This document shows, piece after piece, positions 25,920 to 31,762 of a stretch of 39,068 nt of DNA. The stretch spans positions 1-39,068 of the forward strand of contig JAJNBJ010000032.1 in the NCBI GenBank assembly GCA_021155965.1, written 5' to 3'. Within the stretch, counting starts at the first letter, position 1; every line of letters starts with the position of its first letter. Source of the DNA: Flavipsychrobacter sp. (GTDB taxonomy: Bacteria > Bacteroidota > Bacteroidia > Chitinophagales > Chitinophagaceae). The translations under genes were made by a program, and so were the position numbers. The notes under the pieces are model-generated. The model was not told where the DNA came from. It was given only the letters and a program-made list of their open reading frames with translations, and ran no database searches.

Positions 25920-26960
25920 TCAATTTTCATCGCTGTTTGCCAGTTTGTTCTTCGCTATCTCTATGGCCCTATGCAGTTTTTCCTGCAGCACTTCGCGCGG
26001 GGGCAGCAATGTCAGGTATTGCGATACCCGTATGTTGCTTTGCCCCAACTGCATAAGCTCTACATGTTCCTCATTTTTGCCGCTGCACAATATCAACCCT
26101 ACAGGGGCGTTTTCACCTGCTACCTGCTCATACTTTTCCAGGTAGCGCAGGTACAATTCCATTTGCCCTTTATGCCCTGCTTCAAATTCCCCCATTTTCA
26201 GGTCTATGGCCACAAGGCATTTCAAACGGCGGTGATAAAAAAGCAGGTCTATTTTATAATCCCTGTTATCTATCGTTATGCGTTTTTGCCGTGCCATAAA
26301 AGCAAAATCGCTGCCCATTTCTATGATGAAACGCTGTAGCTCGGCAAGTATTGCCCCTTCCAGGTCTTTTTCAGAGTATGTTTCCGACAGGCCCAGGAAG
26401 TTGAGCACATAAGGATCGCGAAACACCAGTTCAGGCGATACCCGGTTGTTGTCTTTCAACCCGGCCAACTCTCTTTCAATAATTTTTTCAGGCTTTTTGG
26501 AAATAGCGGTACGTTCAAAAAGCATAGATCTTATACGGTCATCAAGCAGCCTTGAGCTCCATTGCTCCAAAATGCACATTTCCATGTAAAAAGCCCTTTG
26601 AAGGTTGTCTGGTAAATACATGAGGCTTTTAATATGGGTCCAGCTCAATTGTCTCTGCACTGCGGAGAGGATTTCTGTTTCTGTAAAAGTCTCCGCACTG
26701 CGGAGACAATGTCTCAGTGATTTTTCAGACCATCCCTTGCCAAACATTTCGGTAAGCCGTTGAGCCAGCAGTATTATAGTTTGCTGCCTGTATTCTGCCC
26801 GCTTTCCCTGCAACACCTCGTCATTTATTCTTTTGCCCACGCGCCAGTAAAGCATGCTCATTTCTGCATTTACGGCCACGGCCACACGACCGCGCGCATC
26901 TGCTATCAGTTGCCCTACATCTGTAAACAGTGTTTCTATTGCAGGTAGTTGCTTACTCAT
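25920..26960 (-). CDS. YhcG-family PDDEXK nuclease-domain protein (DUF1016)
   Basis: The 346-residue protein has a helical N-terminal part (about 1-165) containing the family segment YWRVGKRINDEV...LAQRLTEMFGKGWSEKSLRHCLR. The C-terminal PDDEXK-type domain includes ELVFRDPYVLNFLGL, ELQRFIIEMGSDFAFMARQKRI, Asp238 in YKIDLLFYHRRL and Asp253-x-Lys255 in CLVAIDLKMGEF, which together look like an intact active site. YhcG proteins are widespread accessory genes linked with mobile or restriction-type loci; a DNA-cleaving role is inferred from the fold. It neighbours the HTH locus at 27.0-28.0 kb and the mazF remnant. Confidence 0.9.
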   Translation of the reverse strand: MSKQLPAIETLFTDVGQLIADARGRVAVAVNAEMSMLYWRVGKRINDEVLQGKRAEYRQQTIILLAQRLTEMFGKGWSEKSLRHCLRSAETFTETEILSAVQRQLSWTHIKSLMYLPDNLQRAFYMEMCILEQWSSRLLDDRIRSMLFERTAISKKPEKIIERELAGLKDNNRVSPELVFRDPYVLNFLGLSETYSEKDLEGAILAELQRFIIEMGSDFAFMARQKRITIDNRDYKIDLLFYHRRLKCLVAIDLKMGEFEAGHKGQMELYLRYLEKYEQVAGENAPVGLILCSGKNEEHVELMQLGQSNIRVSQYLTLLPPREVLQEKLHRAIEIAKNKLANSDEN

Positions 26961-27031
26961 AAAATACTAATGTAAATAGTTTTCTCCATAATATACCTGA
27001 GTTTTTACTGCCTGCCCGGTAGCCAGGGGAC

Positions 27032-27313
27032 CTATGTTTTGTTCTCATTTTCACTGTTTTTTGTGTCCGGAGATGCTGGTGGGTTAAGTGGCTGACCTTC
27101 AGTTGGTTGTTCTAAAGCGGTTTGCGCATTCTTTGCGCACTTTTGCGCACTTTTTGCGCGGGTTTTAGTCGTAAGCGGTACTTTAGTCGTAAGTGGAGCA
27201 GGAACTGCCTCTTCGGGTGGAGTTTCATACATTATTAATTTGCCGTCTTTATCGCGGTGGCCCTTGGACGTGCCGGTGATGGGATCGGGGTCGATGTAGC
27301 CTTGTGCTTCCAT
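27032..27313 (-). CDS. Hydrophilic C-terminal portion of the HTH locus (same frame, after a TAA)
   Basis: The 93-residue reading begins with a conserved-looking segment, YIDPDPITGTSKGHRDKDGKL, then Lys/Thr/Pro-rich low-complexity sequence, including two TTKxPLTTK-like units, and an acidic Asn-rich end. It is not preceded by its own obvious start signal. Upstream, in the same frame, 13 more sense codons (EERADANDAWVWE) connect it directly to the TAA stop of the HTH gene at 27353-27355. It therefore looks like the C-terminal part of one protein of about 274 residues, interrupted by a nonsense codon, or a readthrough extension. Function is unknown. Confidence 0.6.
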   Translation of the reverse strand: MEAQGYIDPDPITGTSKGHRDKDGKLIMYETPPEEAVPAPLTTKVPLTTKTRAKSAQKCAKNAQTALEQPTEGQPLNPPASPDTKNSENENKT

Positions 27314-27352
27314 TTCCCAAACCCAGGCATCATTGGCATCGGCGCGCTCTTC

Positions 27353-27856
27353 TTATATATTTTCCTCAGGCGGCTCTACAAATGCATCTTTTGTGAAATT
27401 ACCGGGCGTGAGGTGATAGGCAGAAACTGAAGAGCGATTGGTGAGGTATTTCTCGACATAGGGCGTTATGGCTTTTGCCAACTCGGGGTTGTGCTTTTGC
27501 AAGCCATCCTGGAAGAGGGCAAACATCTCCATGCTCTCATTAATAGTTGTGCGGTTCTTTAAATTTTTAATGGTGAGCGTGAGCCGGTAGAGTGTTTCTA
27601 TATTCTCGCGCGTGAGGTGTTTGGCGCGGTAATCGGCCAGGTAGTTGTCTGTGAGGTGGTGGAAGAGGTAATAACATTTCTCGGCCATGAGTGATGGCAT
27701 ATGCTCGGCTGATTGTTTGAGCCTGATCCAATTATCCTGGCGTATCCAGTAGTGAAGGCAACGGCGGCTGATGCCGAGAATGCCGGCAATCTGCGTTTTG
27801 CTGAGGCCTGTTTGCAGGTAGAGTTCTTTTGCTTTTAGTTTTTTACTGTTGCTCAT
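27353..27856 (-). CDS. Terminase-small-subunit-like HTH protein
   Basis: The 167-residue product begins with a basic arm and a helix-turn-helix of the gpP-like terminase type: ELYLQTGLSKTQIAGILG then ISRRCLHYWIRQDNW (about residues 11-45). The remainder is alpha-helical with no transposase or nuclease motif. Related proteins are phage terminase small subunits and the DNA-binding parts of some mobile-element proteins. About 60 bp upstream lie 22-bp palindromic tandem units, well placed as its binding sites. The TAA stop is followed in frame by the 27032-27313 ORF. It could be a regulator or partitioning/maintenance factor of a small element; no partner genes are evident. Confidence 0.75.
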   Translation of the reverse strand: MSNSKKLKAKELYLQTGLSKTQIAGILGISRRCLHYWIRQDNWIRLKQSAEHMPSLMAEKCYYLFHHLTDNYLADYRAKHLTRENIETLYRLTLTIKNLKNRTTINESMEMFALFQDGLQKHNPELAKAITPYVEKYLTNRSSVSAYHLTPGNFTKDAFVEPPEENI

Positions 27857-27916
27857 GGTACGGGGTTTTTACTGAACAAAATTCCGCAGGTATTTTTTGC
27901 GAAAAAAATTGAAAAA

Positions 27917-27969
27917 CCGTGACGGTACTAAAACAGTACCTTCACGGTACAGAAACAGTACCGTGAAGG
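27917..27969. repeat. Tandem 22-bp palindromic units (GGTAC/GTACC) upstream of the HTH gene
   Basis: GGTAC recurs at 27924 and 27946, and GTACC at 27936 and 27958, so the period is 22 bp. CCTTCACGGTAC (27939-27950) pairs perfectly with GTACCGTGAAGG (27958-27969). CCGTGACGGTACT (27917-27929) pairs with AGTACCTTCACGG (27935-27947) at 12 of 13 positions. The two dyads overlap, giving alternating half-sites on one helical face. The array begins 60 bp upstream of the HTH start codon and is the likely operator or iteron array of that protein. Confidence 0.8.
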
Positions 27970-27983
27970 AAAATAGTTTTGGG

Positions 27984-28010
27984 TGCCTCGTCCTGAAATT
28001 GCCTTATACT
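27984..28010 (-). repeat. 27-bp dispersed motif, copy 2 (inverted)
   Basis: On the minus strand this is the counterpart of 73-99, with 25 of 27 positions identical and an exact 19-bp core at 27984-28002. It lies 14 bp outside the palindromic array, in the same order (motif, then array) as at the left edge of the window. Confidence 0.75.
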
Positions 28011-28295
28011 TGGTATCGTCCGGGTTTTAGTTTACAAATCAGCACATACCAGTTATCGATGCCCAATGCGTGTTGAATTAGTGCAACTTCTTGCTTTTTA
28101 ATAAGAGCATGCATTTTAAGCATATGAACCGTGAACAGTCAGCCACGGCGAAGCAAGTTGCCAACGCCGTGGTGGGATTGGGCAATAAATTTTTCGTGTA
28201 TTACATGGGAACAAACTCCTAACCTCACTCAAGAGGGGAAGTGTAGCGTGTTTCGCGAGGATCCACCCTTGCCCCTCTCAAGAGGGGAAAAACTA
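28011..28295. other. Intergenic region with small inverted repeats
   Basis: This completes the 462-bp gap between the HTH gene and ybeY. It holds an 8-bp inverted repeat, CCACGGCG (28143-28150) / CGCCGTGG (28165-28172), and two copies of TCAAGAGGGGAA about 50 bp apart. The second copy forms CCCCTCT-CA-AGAGGGG (28272-28287). The A/G-rich word resembles interspersed repeats common in this lineage. No gene is supported. Confidence 0.4.
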
Positions 28296-28303
28296 TACCT
28301 TTG
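28296..28303 (+). promoter_or_regulatory. -7 box upstream of ybeY
   Basis: TACCTTTG matches TAnnTTTG exactly, 15 bp before the ATG at 28319, giving a predicted leader of about 10 nt. Confidence 0.5.
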
Positions 28304-28318
28304 TAAAAAATCACCACT

Positions 28319-28759
28319 ATGCCCTCAAAATTTTATGAGCACAATGCAAAGAGCGGGCTGAAGGACAAGCGGCGGCTGAGCGTGTTCATTGATGTGCTGA
28401 TCAGTAAGTATATGAAGAATGTGCGGACGGCAGAACTCACCTATGTGTTTTGCAGTGATGATTTTTTGCTGGAGATGAACCGGAGTTTCCTGGAGCATGA
28501 TACGTACACAGACATCATCACGTTTGACCTGACGGAATACCAAAACGAACTGCAGGGGGAGATATATATCAGCGTGGCGCGGGTGAAGGAGAATGCAAAG
28601 AAGTACAACACCACTTATAATGATGAGCTGCACAGGGTGATATTTCATGGGGTGCTGCATTTGTGCGGTTTCAAGGATAAAAAGGAGAAGGACCAGATGG
28701 TGATGCGCGAGAACGAGGATTATTGCCTGGCGCGGTATAAAAAGGAAATGAAAAAATGA
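28319..28759 (+). CDS. ybeY: Endoribonuclease YbeY (16S rRNA maturation)
   Basis: The 146-residue protein is the metal-dependent RNase used in 16S rRNA processing and ribosome quality control. The metal site appears as HGVLHLCGFKD, with His110 and His114 as ligands. The third position, His in E. coli (HGxLHLxGYDH), is Asp120 here, which is believed to be usual in Bacteroidota. Other family blocks are LLEMNRSFLEHDTYTDIITFD and GEIYIS. The stop codon overlaps the next gene's ATG (ATGA), so they are translationally coupled. Confidence 0.95.
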   Translation: MPSKFYEHNAKSGLKDKRRLSVFIDVLISKYMKNVRTAELTYVFCSDDFLLEMNRSFLEHDTYTDIITFDLTEYQNELQGEIYISVARVKENAKKYNTTYNDELHRVIFHGVLHLCGFKDKKEKDQMVMRENEDYCLARYKKEMKK

Positions 28760-29481
28760 CGATAGAAACTTTATACGAGGATGATGATCTGCTGATAGTG
28801 AACAAGCCGGCGGGTGTGCTGGTGATACCGGACAGGTTTGATGCAACGATAGCGAGCCTGAACAAACTGGTGGAGGCGAAGGCAGGACAAAAAATATGGG
28901 TGGTACACCGGCTGGACAGGGAGACGAGCGGGGTGATCTGCTTTGCGAAGAACGAGGCGGCGCACAGGTACCTGAGCATACAGTTCCAGGAGCATGCGGT
29001 GGGGAAGTTTTATGCGGGGCTGGTGATAGGGATAGTGAACCCGCCGGAAGGGAGGATAGAGGGTGCGATAGCGGAGCACCCGGCGGTGAACGGGAAGATG
29101 ATAGTAGCCAAAAAAGGGAAACTGGCGGTGACGGATTATAAGGTGGTGGAGCAATGGCCGCTGTATGGGTTGGTGCAGTTCCAGATACATACAGGGCGCA
29201 CGCACCAGATACGGGTGCATATGCAGAGTATAGGGCATCCGCTGGTGTGCGATGACTTGTATGGGGATGGAAAGCCGTTCATGCTGAGTAATATTAAGAG
29301 GAAGTATCACCTGAGTGGTAAGGATGAGGCTGAGCGGCCGCTGCTGAACAGGCTGGCGCTGCATGCGTACAGGCTGCAACTGGTGAAGGAGGATGGCAAA
29401 GAAATTATAGCGGAGGCGCCGCTGCCGAAGGACATAGGGGCATGCGTTAAACAACTGAACAAGTGGGCGGGGGGTAGTTGA
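28756..29481 (+). CDS. RluA-family pseudouridine synthase
   Basis: The 241-residue protein has the catalytic block HRLDRETSG (Asp54), the N-terminal LLIVNKPAGVLVIPD and GRTHQIRVHMQSIGHPLVCD, all typical of the RluA family acting on rRNA or tRNA uridines. There is no N-terminal S4 domain, as in TruC/RluA-like short members. The exact target cannot be told. It overlaps ybeY by 4 bp. Its last codons run into an octamer repeat array that contains the stop codon. Codon use is unusually rich in G at third positions. Confidence 0.93.
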   Translation: MTIETLYEDDDLLIVNKPAGVLVIPDRFDATIASLNKLVEAKAGQKIWVVHRLDRETSGVICFAKNEAAHRYLSIQFQEHAVGKFYAGLVIGIVNPPEGRIEGAIAEHPAVNGKMIVAKKGKLAVTDYKVVEQWPLYGLVQFQIHTGRTHQIRVHMQSIGHPLVCDDLYGDGKPFMLSNIKRKYHLSGKDEAERPLLNRLALHAYRLQLVKEDGKEIIAEAPLPKDIGACVKQLNKWAGGS

Positions 29482-29610
29482 TGGGTTGAATGGTTGATAG
29501 GTTGATATGTTGTATGGTTGATATGTTGTATGGTTGATAGGTTGATAGGTTGATAGGTCGAATGGTTGATATGTTGAATGTTGATAGGTTGAATGGGTAA
29601 GGGGTTGAAA
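29476..29610 (+). repeat. Degenerate 8-bp tandem repeat, consensus GGTTGATA
   Basis: About 16 consecutive octamers (GGTTGATA, TGTTGTAT, GGTTGAAT and similar) follow one another from the pseudouridine-synthase stop codon to 29610. On the minus strand the array would read as repeats of the STYQP type, but this is not a supported gene. One unit is a base short. The array may vary in copy number. Confidence 0.85.
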
Positions 29611-29688
29611 CATAGTGGGAAAATATCGCTGAAAGACCGATTAACCAGTATTTAACCCATGGGTATTAACGTTTTAGCCAATTAGCAC

Positions 29689-29696
29689 TATTTTTG
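29689..29696 (+). promoter_or_regulatory. -7 box upstream of gldC
   Basis: TATTTTTG matches TAnnTTTG. It overlaps the upstream TTG (29694), so translation should begin at the ATG at 29721. Confidence 0.5.
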
Positions 29697-29720
29697 AACC
29701 CTGATAAAATTGCGGAGCAT

Positions 29721-30065
29721 ATGAAATCAAATATTAATATACAGGTGGAGCTGGCTGAAGATAAGATGCCAGAAGCGATACAGTGGACAGCACCCGATGG
29801 CGGCGTAATGGACTGGCAGAATGCGAAAGCCATATTGCTAGGGTTGTGGGACGGCCAGGAGAAATCGGCACTGAGGATAGACCTGTGGACGAACAAAATG
29901 ATGGTGGACGAAATGAACGACTTTTTCTACCAGACGTTCTACGGTATGGCAGATACTTACCTGCGCGCCACCAAGAACACAGAACTTGCCAACGAGCTGA
30001 AAGCATTCGCAAAGGCTTTCCTGAAGAAGGCAACTGAGGCTATTGAGGCGGAGAACGCGGGGTAA
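29721..30065 (+). CDS. gldC: Gliding motility protein GldC
   Basis: The 114-residue product matches GldC, a small soluble protein that supports gliding and type IX secretion in Flavobacterium, although its biochemical role is unclear. Recognisable parts are INIQVELAEDKMPEAIQW, AKAILLGLWD, LRIDLWTNKMMVDEMNDFFYQT and ADTYLRAT. No signal peptide is visible. ATG 29721 gives the family N-terminus; the longer frame from TTG 29694 overlaps the -7 box. It begins a cluster with the YqeY-like gene (40-bp gap). Confidence 0.9.
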   Translation: MKSNINIQVELAEDKMPEAIQWTAPDGGVMDWQNAKAILLGLWDGQEKSALRIDLWTNKMMVDEMNDFFYQTFYGMADTYLRATKNTELANELKAFAKAFLKKATEAIEAENAG

Positions 30066-30105
30066 AATTCTAAAGTAGCAATTCCAAAATCCAAAGAAGA
30101 AAGAA

Positions 30106-30558
30106 ATGTCTCTTGAAGCAAAAGTAATGGAGGAGCTGAAGAACGCCATGCGCGCCAAGGATGAGGCTGCGCTGCGTACCCTTCGTGCAATAAAGGCTGC
30201 AATAATTATTGAGAAAACAGCAGAAGGCGCCACCGGCGAAATAACTGAAGCAACTGAAACAAAGATGCTGCAGAAGCTTGCCAAGCAGCGCCGCGATTCG
30301 CTGGATATATTTGAAAAACAAAACAGGCCAGACCTTGCCAATAAAGAAAAGGAAGAGCTGGCGATAATAGAGAAATTCCTGCCAAAGCAGATGACCGCTG
30401 ATGAGCTGAAGGCTGAGGTAGCTGCCATAATAGCGCAGGTGGGCGCTACAACTCCGGCTGATATGGGCAAGGTGATGGGCGTAGCCAGTAAGCAATTGGC
30501 AGGCAAAGCAGACGGCAAAGCCATATCGGATATGGTGAAGCAGTTGCTGGCGCAATAA
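30106..30558 (+). CDS. GatB/YqeY domain protein
   Basis: The 150-residue protein is a stand-alone YqeY-type domain, related to the C-terminal tail of the GatB subunit of Asp/Glu-tRNA amidotransferase. It shows MEELKNAMRAKDEAALRTLRAIKAA near the start, EIAIIEKFLPKQM-type sequence (ELAIIEKFLPKQMTADEL) in the middle and DMGKVMGVASKQLAGKADGKAISDMVKQLL at the end. It probably binds tRNA, but its cellular role is unknown. It lies in a short series with gldC and cvpA. Confidence 0.93.
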   Translation: MSLEAKVMEELKNAMRAKDEAALRTLRAIKAAIIIEKTAEGATGEITEATETKMLQKLAKQRRDSLDIFEKQNRPDLANKEKEELAIIEKFLPKQMTADELKAEVAAIIAQVGATTPADMGKVMGVASKQLAGKADGKAISDMVKQLLAQ

Positions 30559-30615
30559 GAAATTGATCCATACCAAATGTGGCGTGCCTGCTGGTGGGTC
30601 ACATTTTTTTATCCT

Positions 30616-30623
30616 TACATTTG
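30616..30623 (+). promoter_or_regulatory. -7 box immediately before the cvpA-like gene
   Basis: TACATTTG matches TAnnTTTG and ends 4 bp before ATG 30628, the same spacing as at arfB. The transcript would start at or beside the start codon. Confidence 0.5.
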
Positions 30624-30627
30624 TTTC

Positions 30628-31176
30628 ATGGTACTTGATGTAGTTGGTGTGATACTGATCGCCCTGTTCTTTATACGCGGGTATATGAAGGGGCTGATAG
30701 TGGCGGTGTTCTCGGTGCTGGCTATACTGTTGGGTATATTGTGTGCGCTGAAGCTGTCGGCATCGCTCTCTGCGTGGATGCTGGAGAAGGGCTGGGTGTC
30801 ATCGGGCTGGGTGCAGGTGGTGAGTTACCTGGTGCTGTTTATTGGGGTGGTGCTTATTGTGCGGTTGTTAGCAGGGATGATCAGTAAAGCGATGGATGGC
30901 ATGGCGCTGGGTGTAGCGAATAAGGTGATAGGTGGTTTGCTGTATGCCTTCCTGGGTGCGGTATTGTGGAGCTCACTGCTGTGGATAGGCGATAAGGCGC
31001 ACATTATTACCCCGCAGACGATAGCAGAATCGAAAACCTACTCATGGCTGTCTAAACTGGCGCCGTGGTTCTTTGAGCAGGCGGGTAAGCTGATACCTTT
31101 TGTGAAGGACACCTTCAGCAGCCTGCAGCATTTCTTTGACACTATAAACCAGAAGAACGATGTGGGTGCTCATTGA
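30628..31176 (+). CDS. CvpA-family membrane protein
   Basis: The ~182-residue protein has four membrane helices (about residues 3-22, 27-50, 62-85 and 98-122) and the CvpA pattern GFIRGYMKGLI-like (FFIRGYMKGLIVAVFSVLA) and FLGAVLWSSLLW. Its C-terminus is amphipathic. CvpA proteins are linked with colicin V production and cell-envelope stress. The frame could start at 30577, but ATG 30628 lies directly after a -7 box and fits the family. It overlaps the following amidotransferase gene by 17 bp. Confidence 0.88.
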   Translation: MVLDVVGVILIALFFIRGYMKGLIVAVFSVLAILLGILCALKLSASLSAWMLEKGWVSSGWVQVVSYLVLFIGVVLIVRLLAGMISKAMDGMALGVANKVIGGLLYAFLGAVLWSSLLWIGDKAHIITPQTIAESKTYSWLSKLAPWFFEQAGKLIPFVKDTFSSLQHFFDTINQKNDVGAH

Positions 31177-31720
31177 TAACTACGATTCGTTCACCTACAT
31201 ACTGCACGACTACCTGCTGCAAACGGGTAATGAATGCGCTGTTTACCGTAATGATGAGCTAACTGTAGAGCAGTTAGCAGCACTAAACCCAGAGCGCCTC
31301 ATTATTTCTCCCGGCCCGGAGACGCCTCTGCAGGCGGGTATTTCTATGGATGTGATTGACAGGTTTCATCAGCGCGTGCCTATACTGGGTGTGTGCCTTG
31401 GGCACCAGGCGCTGGGCATGTACTTTGGTGCCAAGCTGGTGCATGCACCATATCCTATGCATGGCAAGACCAGCGAGGTGACGCATAACGGGCACGCACT
31501 GTTCAAAGACATTCCTTCACCGTTCACGGTGATGCGGTATCACTCGCTGGCGGTGAATGAGTTTGATGGAACGCGAATAGAATCGATAGCAACTACTGAT
31601 GATGGAACTATTATGGCATTGGCGCATAAAGAGTATCCATGTATGGGTGTACAATTCCATCCTGAGTCTGTCGGGACTACGGAAGGGTTACGATTGCTGA
31701 AGAACTGGGCGGAGTTATAA
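31160..31720 (+). CDS. Class I glutamine amidotransferase (TrpG/PabA type)
   Basis: The 186-residue subunit hydrolyses glutamine and passes ammonia to a chorismate-using partner (anthranilate or aminodeoxychorismate synthase). The triad is visible: Cys79 in GVCLGHQALG, His167 and Glu169 in QFHPES. It opens MWVLIDNYDSFTYIL, typical for the family, while the usual SPGPG(T)P motif reads SPGPETP. No trp or pab genes are next to it, so trpG versus pabA cannot be decided. It overlaps the cvpA-like gene by 17 bp, implying translational coupling. Confidence 0.9.
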   Translation: MWVLIDNYDSFTYILHDYLLQTGNECAVYRNDELTVEQLAALNPERLIISPGPETPLQAGISMDVIDRFHQRVPILGVCLGHQALGMYFGAKLVHAPYPMHGKTSEVTHNGHALFKDIPSPFTVMRYHSLAVNEFDGTRIESIATTDDGTIMALAHKEYPCMGVQFHPESVGTTEGLRLLKNWAEL

Positions 31721-31731
31721 ACCACATATAG

Positions 31732-31739
31732 TATATTTG
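31732..31739 (+). promoter_or_regulatory. -7 box upstream of the ATPase-methyltransferase gene
   Basis: TATATTTG matches TAnnTTTG, 23 bp before the ATG at 31763, so this gene likely has its own promoter. Confidence 0.5.
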
Positions 31740-31762
31740 ATTTTGTTTAACCTAAGATCATT

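Noticed and set aside
25584-26339. 251-codon plus-strand open frame
   Set aside because: It is antisense to the membrane-protein and YhcG genes, whose products have clear family motifs and start signals; the translation shows no domain and many Cys/Tyr/Phe residues typical of a shadow frame.
27353-27856. Prophage remnant based on the terminase-like HTH protein
   Set aside because: No other phage genes (large terminase, portal, capsid, integrase) occur nearby; the HTH fold alone is not enough.
73-28010. The two 27-bp motifs as ends of one large 28-kb transposon
   Set aside because: The enclosed DNA is mostly conserved housekeeping genes (rho, scpB, rplU, rpmA), there is no transposase, and each motif has its own array, so two independent loci are more likely.
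28131-28361. 76-codon plus-strand open frame before ybeY
   Set aside because: It is made of interspersed-repeat sequence, runs into ybeY in another frame and spans the ybeY promoter.
28771-29613. 280-codon minus-strand open frame with STYQP repeats
   Set aside because: It is antisense to the RluA-type gene and its repeats come from translating the octamer array; no start signal or domain supports it.
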